The notes beneath the pieces are model-generated. The model was given only the letters and a program-made list of their open reading frames with translations. It was not told where the DNA came from and made no database searches. Of a stretch of DNA of 64,000 nt, positions 43,619 through 52,605 are shown piece after piece. The stretch's first letter is position 1. Every line of letters starts with the position of its first letter. The position numbers and the translations under genes were made by a program. The DNA is from Flavobacteriales bacterium (GTDB lineage: Bacteria; Bacteroidota; Bacteroidia; Flavobacteriales_F; PHOS-HE28), in NCBI GenBank assembly GCA_016704485.1, contig JADJAA010000002.1, positions 620,001 through 684,000 of the forward strand, written 5' to 3'.

Positions 43619-45124
43619 TCACTCCTTCGCAACCCCTTTCCGTTCCCTGATCTTCTTCACCAGGTCCTCGAGCTGATCCACGGAAAGTTGCTTGCCTACG
43701 ATCTTGCGGTCGCCATCCACAAGGAACACTTTCGGTGTGCTATACACATCATACGTATCGGCGTAGTTCAGACTCTCCAACGTGGTGTGCTCCGGTATGT
43801 ACATGCGCGGGTTCTTCTTCGCATTCTCGAAGACGGTCTTCGTGAGGCCAACGTTCACCCAATCCAATCCATTCTCCCGGATGAATTTTTTCCAATCCTT
43901 CATCAGGGTTTCATCCACGGATTTGGACACAGCATACACTTCAATGCCCATGTCCCTAAGTTTCTCTTTATAAACCTTGTAGATCTCCGGCAATTCTGTT
44001 TTACAATGCCCGCAATGTGGATCCCAAAAGAGGATCACCACAAACTCAGCAGGCAGATCATAGAAGTTGATCCACTTCTCTTCCGTGCTATCGGTGAGTG
44101 AGAGGTAGGGAGCTTTCTTGCCGATCAACAGTGGTGCCAATTTCTGCGTTTTATCACAAAGCTTGGTCAAGTTCTCGTCGGTCATCCATGGTGTGCGGCT
44201 GGCCTTACCGCTACCGGGGCAGTAATAGGTCTGCGCCATGTGTACCAATACGGCGTCCATGCCCATGATGTCGCTGGTCTCGTAGCGAAGGGTAACGTTG
44301 TGAACGATGTACTTGAACGTTTCGGGATCGTCCATGGTCCTGGCAACCAGTTCATCGACCAGTTTGTTGATGGTATCCGGCACTTGTGGTAACACTTTAC
44401 CCATGTATTCATCGAACTTATTGGCAAAGACAGGAATGCGCACAATGCGCTCATCGGAGAGGTTGAAATTGTCCCAAAAATGCGCACGGTATTGATAATA
44501 CGAAGCGGCGCTGTCCAACGTACCATCGGCCTTGCGGGGTTCAGGAAGCTCCACGGGCATACTCATGCGCACTAAAGATGCCACCAAGGTGTTCGGGTTC
44601 TTCGCCACCAGATCCCGCTGGTAATCTTTCACGGCCTTGTCCAGCGCCTCCATTTCGGCCTTCAGCGCAGATCGGCCAATGGGGTCTTGTTGTCCGTCCA
44701 TCTTAGCGCGCAACGCATCGCTATCCAGCTTGCGGTCGTTCAGGAATCGGATGTAATCCACAAAGAGCTGGTTCTCCGTGCTTTGGTCAACGACCAAGTA
44801 TTTCAGCATATCCTCTTTCTTCGTGGTCACTTTGATCGTGGGTTCGTTTACGACCATTTCGAAAAACTTCGGACCCGGCGCCACCACAGCATACATACCG
44901 GTCTTGTAACCCTTCGGGCTTTTGAAGACCACCTTGCCTTTGCCATCGGCAATTGCGGTATCCGCGTAATACAATTTGTTCCCGTAGTAATTCGCCAAAT
45001 AGATGGTGTCCTTTGCGGCACCTTGTATGGTTACGTCGATGTTGCGTTTCGGTTCATCCTGCGCGGAAAGCAGGGTAGTGGAACACGCAAAAAGGGTCAA
45101 GAAAAGAAGTACACCGTATCGCAT
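43619..45124 (-). CDS. TlpA/thioredoxin-like family protein
   Basis: A 501-residue protein with signal peptide MRYGVLLFLTLFACSTTLLS. An N-terminal DUF4369-like beta domain (about 28-130) precedes a long helical region (about 130-330, resembling DUF5106) and a C-terminal thioredoxin fold with FWDPHCGHCKTELPEIY. The catalytic pair is C-G-H-C (about 370-373) rather than the common C-P-x-C, as seen in many Bacteroidota TlpA-like proteins. It likely reduces or reshuffles disulphides in exported proteins; a location in the periplasm or outer membrane is inferred. The start is fixed because no internal methionine offers a leader. The -7 box lies only 5 bases upstream, suggesting a leaderless message. 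Confidence 0.88.
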   Translation of the reverse strand: MRYGVLLFLTLFACSTTLLSAQDEPKRNIDVTIQGAAKDTIYLANYYGNKLYYADTAIADGKGKVVFKSPKGYKTGMYAVVAPGPKFFEMVVNEPTIKVTTKKEDMLKYLVVDQSTENQLFVDYIRFLNDRKLDSDALRAKMDGQQDPIGRSALKAEMEALDKAVKDYQRDLVAKNPNTLVASLVRMSMPVELPEPRKADGTLDSAASYYQYRAHFWDNFNLSDERIVRIPVFANKFDEYMGKVLPQVPDTINKLVDELVARTMDDPETFKYIVHNVTLRYETSDIMGMDAVLVHMAQTYYCPGSGKASRTPWMTDENLTKLCDKTQKLAPLLIGKKAPYLSLTDSTEEKWINFYDLPAEFVVILFWDPHCGHCKTELPEIYKVYKEKLRDMGIEVYAVSKSVDETLMKDWKKFIRENGLDWVNVGLTKTVFENAKKNPRMYIPEHTTLESLNYADTYDVYSTPKVFLVDGDRKIVGKQLSVDQLEDLVKKIRERKGVAKE

Positions 45125-45129
45125 GGCGG

Positions 45130-45161
45130 CAAAAATAGACTGAACTGTTTAGTTGACCGAA
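45130..45161 (-). promoter_or_regulatory. Promoter of the TlpA-like gene, abutting the start codon
   Basis: Reading the minus strand: TTCG (45161-45158), 20 bases, TATTTTTG (45137-45130), then CCGCC and ATG at 45124. The box matches TAnnTTTG and the spacing is ideal, but the start codon is only 5 bases beyond it. Confidence 0.55.
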
Positions 45162-45379
45162 AGGCAATTCTTAAGCCAAGACGGATATGAAGGAACAGAA
45201 GGCTACGTGTTCACATCATTTAACCTGCCGTGATCTCTCGCGGATTCGGTTCCGGCAAATGATCTGGAGCTCGCCTGCCGAACGACAGGGTGAGGCCGCC
45301 CATGCAGGGTAAAGCTGATGAACACTATGATGTGCAGAGCGAAGCAATGCACCGATCAAAGTTTAGAACCGTTAGGGTG

Positions 45380-46990
45380 CTACCTATTCTGCACAAGATC
45401 AATATCCGTCTTGAACTCACTCGTGGTGTGGAAGGTGATCTCCGGATTATTGCGGCGTTCCAGATCCAGCATGTATGCGCTAGGCGCCATGAATACTGGG
45501 TTATCATCCTTGTCCTGTACGATCTGTTGCGCTTTTACGCGGATGAACTGATCAAGTACATCCTCATCCGTGCTGGTCATCCAACACGCCTTGTATGCCG
45601 GTATTTGCTGGAATGCGCATTTGGCGCCATACTCGTGCTCCAACCTGTAGCTGATCACTTCGAACTGTAGCTCACCTACACAACCAACGATCTTCTTGTT
45701 ACCGGGCTGTTGCGTGAAGAGCTGAGCAACACCTTCGTCGGTAAGTTGTCGAATGCCTTTATCAAGTTGCTTGGACTTCATGGGGTCCATGTTCACCAGC
45801 TCACGGAACATCTCCGGACTGAATGCCGGAATGCCACGGAATTGGAAGTCGGCACCATCGGTAAGGGTATCACCGATCTTGAAGTTGCCTGTATCGAATA
45901 AGCCGATCACATCACCCGGCCATGCTTCCTCTACGATCTGCTTGGTTGCTGCAAGGAATGAAGTAGGAGCGCCGAACCGGAGTTGTTTTTCGAGACGAAC
46001 ATGTTTGTACAGCGTGTTGCGCACGAACTTTCCGGAGCAGATCCTTAGAAATGCGATGCGATCCCGGTGGTTAGGGTCCAAATTCGCATGGATCTTGAAA
46101 ATGAAACCGCTGAAATGTGGATCATCCGGTTCCACTAGGCCTTTATCCGTTGCACGTGGCTGAGGTCTTGGTGCAATATCCACGAACGCGTTCAACACCT
46201 CCTTCACCCCGAAGTTATTGAAAGCGCTGCCGAAGAATACCGGTGCAATGCGGCCATCCCGGTAGGCTTCGATGTTCAGCGGGTCATATACACCCTCGAT
46301 CAGATCAATGTCCTCACGAAGTGCAGTAGCAGGTTCGGGACCGATCTTACTGTCCAAGAGAGGATCCTTCAGGTCCTTGATGCTCACGCTGTCCTGCTCC
46401 ACCTTGGTCTTACCGGGATCGAACAGGCGCAGGCTTTTGCTGTACATATCATAGACACCTTTGAATGTCGCTCCGATGCCTATCGGCCAGCTCATGGGCC
46501 GCACCTTGATGGAAAGTTTTTCCTCCAACTCATCAAGCAGATCGAATGGATCACGACCTTCAAGGTCCAATTTATTGATGAATACGATCACCGGGGTGTT
46601 CCGCATCCGGCAAACTTCCATAAGCCGCTCGGTCTGTGCTTCTACACCCTTTACACAATCGATCACCAGAACAACGCTGTCAACGGCAGTGAGCGTGCGG
46701 TAGGTATCCTCTGCAAAATCCCTGTGGCCGGGCGTATCCAACAGGTTGATCAATTTGCCGCCATAGTTGAACGTCATGACCGACGTACTTACGCTGATTC
46801 CACGTTGGCGCTCAATGTCCATAAAGTCGCTCGTAGCTCCTCTACGGATCTTATTGCTCTTTACGGCACCCGCTGTTTGAATGGCGCCTCCATACAACAG
46901 GAATTTCTCTGTTAGCGTGGTCTTGCCCGCATCAGGGTGGCTAATGATCGCGAACGTTCGCCGGTGATCGATCTCTTCTTTAAGGCTCAT
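45380..46990 (-). CDS. prfC: Peptide chain release factor 3
   Basis: A 536-residue GTPase that removes class I release factors from the ribosome after termination. G motifs: ISHPDAGKTT (about 16-25), ERQRGISV (switch I side), DTPGHRDFAEDTYRTL (about 84) and NKLDLEGRDP (NKxD, about 139). The HPDAGKTT start and the C-terminal domain ending NPEITFHTTSEF are those of RF3 rather than EF-G or LepA. It is a stand-alone housekeeping gene. A TACATTTG box lies about 53 bases upstream. Nothing anomalous. Confidence 0.97.
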   Translation of the reverse strand: MSLKEEIDHRRTFAIISHPDAGKTTLTEKFLLYGGAIQTAGAVKSNKIRRGATSDFMDIERQRGISVSTSVMTFNYGGKLINLLDTPGHRDFAEDTYRTLTAVDSVVLVIDCVKGVEAQTERLMEVCRMRNTPVIVFINKLDLEGRDPFDLLDELEEKLSIKVRPMSWPIGIGATFKGVYDMYSKSLRLFDPGKTKVEQDSVSIKDLKDPLLDSKIGPEPATALREDIDLIEGVYDPLNIEAYRDGRIAPVFFGSAFNNFGVKEVLNAFVDIAPRPQPRATDKGLVEPDDPHFSGFIFKIHANLDPNHRDRIAFLRICSGKFVRNTLYKHVRLEKQLRFGAPTSFLAATKQIVEEAWPGDVIGLFDTGNFKIGDTLTDGADFQFRGIPAFSPEMFRELVNMDPMKSKQLDKGIRQLTDEGVAQLFTQQPGNKKIVGCVGELQFEVISYRLEHEYGAKCAFQQIPAYKACWMTSTDEDVLDQFIRVKAQQIVQDKDDNPVFMAPSAYMLDLERRNNPEITFHTTSEFKTDIDLVQNR

Positions 46991-47042
46991 AACTTGTTAT
47001 GCTCCCGTTGACCGCTCCTTTGGATTTCCGGCAATGGGGCCG

Positions 47043-47050
47043 CAAATGTA
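47043..47050 (-). promoter_or_regulatory. -7 box of prfC
   Basis: On the minus strand TACATTTG, followed by CGGCCCC, 52 bases upstream of the prfC ATG. No well-spaced -33 box is seen. Confidence 0.55.
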
Positions 47051-47095
47051 GCCGGTTAGTAGCACAAGCGTCTCTGCCATGAAAAGCTTCCTTCT

Positions 47096-47103
47096 TACTT
47101 TCG
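47096..47103 (+). promoter_or_regulatory. -7-like box of the sugar-dehydrogenase-like gene
   Basis: TACTTTCG (one mismatch to TAnnTTTG), followed by CACCGC, 37 bases before the ATG at 47141. It faces the prfC promoter about 45 bases away, so the two divergent genes share a short control region. Confidence 0.45.
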
Positions 47104-47140
47104 CACCGCTCTGGAATACGGAGTACAACCTGCAACCTTC

Positions 47141-48760
47141 ATGAAGAAACTTCTGTTACTCGTTTTCCTACCAGCCACATTTGCTTATTCGCAAACGCCG
47201 GTTTCGATCAACCTTCAGTCCTTCGCGACAGGTCTACCTAGCGTAGTGGACCTTGCGCACGCTGGTGATGAACGCCTGTTCGCTGTATTGCAGCCAGGCA
47301 CGATACGGATCATTAATGCTGATGGAACCGTTGTTCCCACACCGTTCCTGGATATTACGTCTCGTGTTAATTCGGGTGGTGAGCAAGGATTATTGGGTCT
47401 TGCATTCGATCCGAACTATGTACAGAACGGGTTTTTCTATGTGAATTATATTTTTGGAAGCGGAAATGGGAATACGCGGATCTCACGTTTCCAGGTTTCC
47501 AGTGATCCAAACGTAGCACTTGATACGACCGAGCAAGTGATCTACACCTGGCCACAACCTTACAGTAATCATAATGGCGGTGATCTGGATTTTGGTCCGG
47601 ATGGCTACCTATACGTTGGTTTTGGTGATGGCGGCAGTGCGGGAGATCCGGAAGGCCGTGCACAGGATGTAAGCAATCCCTTAGGTGATATGATCCGCAT
47701 CGATGTAAGCGATCCGGATACGATCTATACCATACCACCGACGAACCCTTTTGCGAACGTAACGGCAAATAGTGATACACTTCCTGAGATCTGGGCTTCG
47801 GGATTACGCAATCCGTTCCGATGGGGCTTCGATGCGCTTAGCGGTGATCTTTGGATCGGTGATGTTGGACAGAACGCCTATGAAGAAGTGGATTTTTGGC
47901 CTGCTGGGAACAATTCCCACCCCAACTTCGGCTGGCGCTGTTATGAAGGTCTGCACCCATATAACACAACGGGCTGCCTTCCTATAGCCAATTATGTAGC
48001 TCCGGTCTCGGAGCATGCTCAAAGTACATTCGGTTGGTATTCAGTTATTGGAGGGCGGGTATATCGCGGTCAGGAATTTCCGCGTTTGGAAGGTCGTTAC
48101 ATCTATACGGATTATGTGGGTGGCGATTTCTTTTCATTGCTCCCGGATGGTATTGGTGGTTGGGTTCGTGAGGAGATCAGGAATAGCACAACGACAGGAT
48201 ATACCTGCATCGCCGAGAATAATGATGGTGAATTATTTGTAACTAACATCACAAGCGGGATCGTCTATCGCATTGTCGACGCATGTCCACAGGATGCACC
48301 AACGGTTGATCAGAACACGAACACGCTCACAAGCTCCCAAGCAACCGCTTACCAGTGGTATCTGAACGGTCAAGCGATCACCGGAGCAACTGATCAAACA
48401 CTAGATGTTGTTGAATCCGGAACTTATTACGTAGTTGCCACGGTCGGCCCCAATTGTCAATTGGCTTCAGATACGGTAGAGGTCATTTTCAATGGCATTG
48501 GCGGAACTGTGCATACCAGCTTAGAGATTTATCCGAACCCGGCCAAGGAGCGCATTGTGGTGAATGGGCTACCAGCAATGGTAACTTTGATCAAATTGTT
48601 CGACGTTTCCGGCAGAGAACTTCTAAATTCTTCGGCCAGGTCGGTGAACGGCAGCACCACGGTGAACGTAAGTGATATTTCTACTGGACGCTACTCGCTG
48701 GTGTTCCTGTCAGCTGATGGAACCGTAATTGAGCAACGTTCGGTTACCGTGCAACATTGA
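47141..48760 (+). CDS. Secreted PQQ-dependent sugar dehydrogenase-like protein with T9SS tail
   Basis: A 539-residue protein with signal peptide MKKLLLLVFLPATFAYSQ. The glucose/sorbosone dehydrogenase six-bladed beta-propeller (about 25-385) shows GLLGLAFDPNY, NGGDLDFGPDGYLYVGFGDGG and SGLRNPFRWGFD, typical of GSDH proteins that use PQQ. An Ig-like segment with QWYLNGQAI (about 400-450) precedes the type A T9SS tail (YPNPAKERIVV, about 460-539). In the family it would oxidise sugars or aldehydes at the cell surface; no PQQ synthesis genes are near, so the cofactor may come from outside or the propeller may be non-enzymatic. It is followed by a terminator. Confidence 0.9.
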   Translation: MKKLLLLVFLPATFAYSQTPVSINLQSFATGLPSVVDLAHAGDERLFAVLQPGTIRIINADGTVVPTPFLDITSRVNSGGEQGLLGLAFDPNYVQNGFFYVNYIFGSGNGNTRISRFQVSSDPNVALDTTEQVIYTWPQPYSNHNGGDLDFGPDGYLYVGFGDGGSAGDPEGRAQDVSNPLGDMIRIDVSDPDTIYTIPPTNPFANVTANSDTLPEIWASGLRNPFRWGFDALSGDLWIGDVGQNAYEEVDFWPAGNNSHPNFGWRCYEGLHPYNTTGCLPIANYVAPVSEHAQSTFGWYSVIGGRVYRGQEFPRLEGRYIYTDYVGGDFFSLLPDGIGGWVREEIRNSTTTGYTCIAENNDGELFVTNITSGIVYRIVDACPQDAPTVDQNTNTLTSSQATAYQWYLNGQAITGATDQTLDVVESGTYYVVATVGPNCQLASDTVEVIFNGIGGTVHTSLEIYPNPAKERIVVNGLPAMVTLIKLFDVSGRELLNSSARSVNGSTTVNVSDISTGRYSLVFLSADGTVIEQRSVTVQH

Positions 48761-48779
48761 ACCAATACACGTCGATATG

Positions 48780-48814
48780 AAAACCCTGGACATCCATTGT
48801 TCAGGGTTTTCTTT
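48780..48814 (+). terminator. Rho-independent terminator after the sugar-dehydrogenase-like gene
   Basis: AAAACCCTG (48780-48788) / CAGGGTTTT (48802-48810), a nine-pair stem with a 13-base loop, ending in TTTTCTTTT. Confidence 0.8.
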
Positions 48815-48846
48815 TGCGCGAGCATTTCACCCGATATGATGAGGTC

Positions 48847-48878
48847 ATTGCTCCAAAAAGGAATTTGGGTTAGTTTCG
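48847..48878 (+). promoter_or_regulatory. Promoter of the T9SS cargo gene at 48897
   Basis: ATTG (48847-48850), 20 bases, then TAGTTTCG (48871-48878): good spacing with one mismatch in the -7 box; 18 bases before the ATG. Confidence 0.55.
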
Positions 48879-48896
48879 GAGACCATAATTGAAGCC

Positions 48897-50879
48897 ATGA
48901 GATCATTTCTATTACCCGTTTTTTATGTGTTGGCGCTTTCCTTAAGTGCACAGACCGTACTGTTCAATGAAGATTTTGAAACAGCCCTTCCTGCATTTGC
49001 ACCGAACACTCCGGATATGGGTTCGGTACAGACCGGGGACAATACTTGGCTGATCAATAGCTCATATGCAGGTGGAAGTGGCGAGATCGAGTGCCTTGGG
49101 ATCCCGTTCACGTTCACAATACCGACCACTGCGGCACAACCGGCTGGTATATCCATGGCCAATGGCAAGTACCTTCATATTGCAAGCACTCCCGGTATTG
49201 CAGCCGGTATCACCAATTGTTCCTTCGTTGCTGCAGATGGGTTATGTACCAATGCTGCTAACCATTTTGCACGCATGACGCAGGATGTGAACACCACTAG
49301 CGCAAGCACCATAACATTAACGTTCTGGTGGCTCTGCGGCGGAAGTGCAAGCAACTATGGCGAAGTATATTACAGCACGAATAGTGGGAGCTCTTGGACA
49401 CTGGTCACTACGCCGATCAGTCAATATTCCAACCAGGCCAACTGGGTACAACAGACCATTACCGACCCTTCATTCGCAGGACATGCAACTTTGCGTTTTG
49501 GATTTCGCTTTGTGAACAATACCACACTAAGTGCAACCGACCCAGCCTTCGGGATCGATGATGTTGAGATCACTTCCGGTTCGATAGTTTCCAACAGTAT
49601 AACAACCGGAACTATCGCTCCTGTTTCGTACTGCCAAGGAACCGGGCTCAACGTGCCCTATACGGCAAATGGTATATACACAGCAGGCAATTCATTCACT
49701 GCCGAACTTTCTGACGCAACCGGGAGTTTTGCGACACCCGTGTCCATTGGGTCGGTAAGTTCAACGACGAGTGGGTCCATTGCTGCCACTATCCCAGCGA
49801 ACACACCGTTAGGCACTGGTTATCTCATTCGCGTGGTGAGCAATACACCTGTTACCATAGGAACGCCTTATGCAGTGTCACTTTCGGTTAGCGCAGCTCC
49901 ATTTGCTGGCGACGATGGGGCAATCGTTCTTTGCAAGAATACTGGTACATATGACCTGTTCCAGTTGCTTGCCGGAACACCAAGTGTGTGTGGAACTTGG
50001 TCTGGACCTACAGGCGCTTTGGCGGGCGGGATGTTCAATACAGCTACTGACAATGCTGGAGCTTATGTGTATACGACCAATTGTCCGGGTGCTTGCCCAC
50101 AGGATGTGGCTACATTAACGGTAACTCTACAGAACCCAGCGAATGCTGGGAGCAACGTGACTACCGCATTATGCAGTAATGACCCACCAACGGACGTGCA
50201 CGATCTGGTATTGAACGGTGACATCAATGGTTTCTTCTACTACCAAGGACAATCATCTCCGCAACCAGACCTTACCATTCCGGGCAGTTATCCGCTTACC
50301 TACATCGTATTCGGAGTAGGCCCTTGTGAAAATGATACATCCGAGTTCATTTTGGATGTGAATGAAGCACCGAATGCAGGTGTGAGCGCATCTGCAACCA
50401 TTTGCACCAATGCCGCGACCGCTTTACTTGTCTCGTTTTTAGGTGGAACCCCTGACTCCGGTGGTATTTGGACCGATCCGTCCGGTCAGGTCATGTCAGG
50501 TCTTGTAATACCTGGAACTTCGGTTTCCGGTTTATACACTTATACCGTTACAGGCCTTGCGCCGTGTGAAGATGAGCAAGCGTTCGTGGCGGTGGTTTTC
50601 GATCCTTGCACTGGAATTGGGGATCAGGCTGTGAGTATGACGCCATTGCGCTGGTTAGGCCAAGTGGGGAATATGCATACGCTAGCGATCGAACCGGGTG
50701 GTTCGGACCACTACGAATTGATCGATGCAACCGGTCGCGTGCATATTCAACATAGTGGTGTTGTGCGGGATGATCGGATCTTGTTGGACCTAGCTGGTCA
50801 AGCAACGGGAGTTTATTTCCTGAGAACAAGCGGTAAAGCCGGGCATTCAGTGATCAAGATCCTGCATCGGGGGATCTGA
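48897..50879 (+). CDS. Secreted T9SS cargo protein with jelly-roll-like and Ig-like domains
   Basis: A 660-residue protein with signal peptide MRSFLLPVFYVLALSLSAQT. The N-terminal part (about 20-210) has the pattern of a MAM/jelly-roll-like module: LFNEDFETALPAFAP, a GDNTW strand, ATLRFGFRFVNNT and FGIDDVEITSG. The middle (about 215-560) holds three or four repeated Ig-like or SprB-type units with cysteine pairs (NPANAGSNVTTALC, NEAPNAGVSASATIC). The C-terminus (about 580-660) resembles a type A sorting domain with TGVYFLRTSGKAG, but lacks the usual YPNP start. It has its own promoter. Probably an adhesin; no enzymatic motif. Confidence 0.8.
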   Translation: MRSFLLPVFYVLALSLSAQTVLFNEDFETALPAFAPNTPDMGSVQTGDNTWLINSSYAGGSGEIECLGIPFTFTIPTTAAQPAGISMANGKYLHIASTPGIAAGITNCSFVAADGLCTNAANHFARMTQDVNTTSASTITLTFWWLCGGSASNYGEVYYSTNSGSSWTLVTTPISQYSNQANWVQQTITDPSFAGHATLRFGFRFVNNTTLSATDPAFGIDDVEITSGSIVSNSITTGTIAPVSYCQGTGLNVPYTANGIYTAGNSFTAELSDATGSFATPVSIGSVSSTTSGSIAATIPANTPLGTGYLIRVVSNTPVTIGTPYAVSLSVSAAPFAGDDGAIVLCKNTGTYDLFQLLAGTPSVCGTWSGPTGALAGGMFNTATDNAGAYVYTTNCPGACPQDVATLTVTLQNPANAGSNVTTALCSNDPPTDVHDLVLNGDINGFFYYQGQSSPQPDLTIPGSYPLTYIVFGVGPCENDTSEFILDVNEAPNAGVSASATICTNAATALLVSFLGGTPDSGGIWTDPSGQVMSGLVIPGTSVSGLYTYTVTGLAPCEDEQAFVAVVFDPCTGIGDQAVSMTPLRWLGQVGNMHTLAIEPGGSDHYELIDATGRVHIQHSGVVRDDRILLDLAGQATGVYFLRTSGKAGHSVIKILHRGI

Positions 50880-50908
50880 ACCTGGTTGGCTTGAGACGTG
50901 CTTACCCA

Positions 50909-50922
50909 CACGATCGATCGTG
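50909..50922. repeat. 14-base perfect palindrome before the PhoH gene
   Basis: CACGATCGATCGTG reads the same on both strands; 46 bases upstream of the likely -7 box of the next gene. Confidence 0.5.
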
Positions 50923-50967
50923 CATAAGTGGACGTTCATGTCCGCAAAGCTGAGATCCGTGGTCCAA

Positions 50968-50975
50968 TACATTTG
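50968..50975 (+). promoter_or_regulatory. -7 box of the PIN-PhoH gene
   Basis: TACATTTG matches TAnnTTTG and lies 65 bases before the ATG at 51041; the downstream sequence is AACG instead of the GCCGC seen at others. Confidence 0.5.
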
Positions 50976-51040
50976 AACGAACGAAATATGCATTGGAAGT
51001 TGCAATGCCTGTTCCGGGCTAAACTCAGTTCATTGATCGC

Positions 51041-52375
51041 ATGAAGAAAAAGGACCGAAAGATCTTCGTATTGGATACATCCGTTATTCTATACGACCAT
51101 TCAGCCATTGAAAACTTTGAAGAGCACGATGTGGCCATACCCATACAAGTCTTAGAAGAACTAGACACATTCAAGAAAGGCAACGACACGATCAACTATG
51201 AGGCGCGTGAATTCATTCGCCATTTGGATAACATTGCGCAACGCGATGTACTTACGGATTGGATACCCTTGAATGGTGCAACCCACGGAAAGTTCAAAGT
51301 AGTCGCGAAGCACGACCTTAATGGGGTGGATGCGACCAAGGTCTTCGATGATGCCAAAGCTGATCATCAGATCTTGAATGCGACCCTCACGCTTCAGCGG
51401 CAGAATAAGGACCGGACCGTTGTTCTGGTAAGCAAGGACATTGCACTTCGACTAAAAGCGAAGAGCTTGAACATTGTTGCCGAGGATTACCTCACGGGCA
51501 AGGTGCGTGATGTGCGGGAGAAGCTGTATACGGGACGAACCAGCATTGAGGATTTCAGCGAAGACCTCATTGACAGCTTATTCGAGCGTGGCAGCATGCA
51601 GGTGGAGGATGTTGGTATCGAAAGACCCAAAGGCAATCACTTTTTTATTCTGAAACACAAGAAGAAAAGTATCCTTGCCAAATTCGATCCCCGTTCCGGA
51701 ACATTGAATCGAGTGGAAAAACATAGCGTGTTCGGTATCGGACCGAAGAACGCGGAACAAGCGTTGGCAATGGCTGCTTTGCTGGATCCAGAGATCAAGT
51801 TGGTCACCTTGCAAGGAGCTGCTGGCACCGGTAAGACATTGCTCGCATTAGCCTGTGCATTGGAACAGCGGAGAGAGTATCGCCAGATCTATGTAACACG
51901 CCCTGTCGTGCCATTGAGCAATAAGGATATCGGTTATCTGCCTGGAGATATCCAAAGCAAATTGGATCCCTATATGCAGCCGTTATGGGATAATCTGAAG
52001 CTTATAAAAGGTCAGTTCGAGAAGCACGATGGTACTCCGAAACGTATCGACGAGATGCTGGAGAATGAAAAGATCTCCATTGCTCCACTAGCGTACATCC
52101 GTGGCCGCTCTTTGAGCAACATCTTCTTCATTGTTGATGAGGCACAGAACCTGACGCCGTTGGAAGTAAAGACTGTGATCAGCAGAGCTGGCGAAGGTAC
52201 CAAGATCGTCTTTACGGGTGATGTACACCAGATCGATTCGCCGTTCTTGGATTCAGAAAGCAACGGACTAAGTTACTTGATCGATAAAGCGAAAGGAGAC
52301 CCGTTGTTCGCGCACATTACGCTGGAAAAGGGCGAACGTAGTCCACTTGCGAATTTGGCTAACGAATTGTTGTGA
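51041..52375 (+). CDS. PIN domain-PhoH ATPase fusion (PhoH2-like)
   Basis: A 444-residue protein. An N-terminal PIN nuclease domain (about 6-145) begins VLDTSVILYD and has LEELDTFKK and DDAKADHQILNA, with acidic metal-binding residues. The C-terminal PhoH/RecA-like ATPase (about 230-440) has GAAGTGKTLLA (Walker A, about 259) and FFIVDEAQN (Walker B, about 362), then TGDVHQIDSP. Homologues couple RNA unwinding or ATP hydrolysis with RNase activity and are housekeeping in Bacteroidota, not a toxin-antitoxin pair; no antitoxin gene is adjacent. It is cytoplasmic. Confidence 0.95.
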   Translation: MKKKDRKIFVLDTSVILYDHSAIENFEEHDVAIPIQVLEELDTFKKGNDTINYEAREFIRHLDNIAQRDVLTDWIPLNGATHGKFKVVAKHDLNGVDATKVFDDAKADHQILNATLTLQRQNKDRTVVLVSKDIALRLKAKSLNIVAEDYLTGKVRDVREKLYTGRTSIEDFSEDLIDSLFERGSMQVEDVGIERPKGNHFFILKHKKKSILAKFDPRSGTLNRVEKHSVFGIGPKNAEQALAMAALLDPEIKLVTLQGAAGTGKTLLALACALEQRREYRQIYVTRPVVPLSNKDIGYLPGDIQSKLDPYMQPLWDNLKLIKGQFEKHDGTPKRIDEMLENEKISIAPLAYIRGRSLSNIFFIVDEAQNLTPLEVKTVISRAGEGTKIVFTGDVHQIDSPFLDSESNGLSYLIDKAKGDPLFAHITLEKGERSPLANLANELL

Positions 52376-52605
52376 AATATTCCTGATTCCTAATTCCCGG
52401 AATTCATGTCTTTGTGTAGGGTCGTTCTTTGGTGGTTCAGACGATTGCATTAGATACGTTCGGGTTCCATTCCGAATGCTAACCACCCAAGGAATGTACA
52501 CCAAGCCAGGGAAAACGCAGGGAATCCGGAATCAGTAATACGACCGAAGCGCGCGATCAGGAATACGACCAACGGGAGCGGATCAGGAATGGAAAGCAGT
52601 GGATC
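52376..52605. other. Gap with degenerate heptads
   Basis: No ORF. Three 7-base units ATTCCTG, ATTCCTA, ATTCCCG lie at 52379-52399. A 25-26 base direct repeat lies at 52531-52593. The end borders the SiaC-like gene, whose stop is at 52606. Confidence 0.5.
52531..52593. repeat. 25-26 base tandem repeat, two and a half copies
   Basis: Copies start ATCAG at 52531, 52556 and 52582, each followed by TAATACGACC, GAATACGACC or GAATGG; unit length 25 then 26. Confidence 0.65.

Noticed and set aside
51041..52375. PIN-domain toxin
   Set aside because: The PIN domain is fused to a PhoH ATPase and there is no antitoxin gene beside it.
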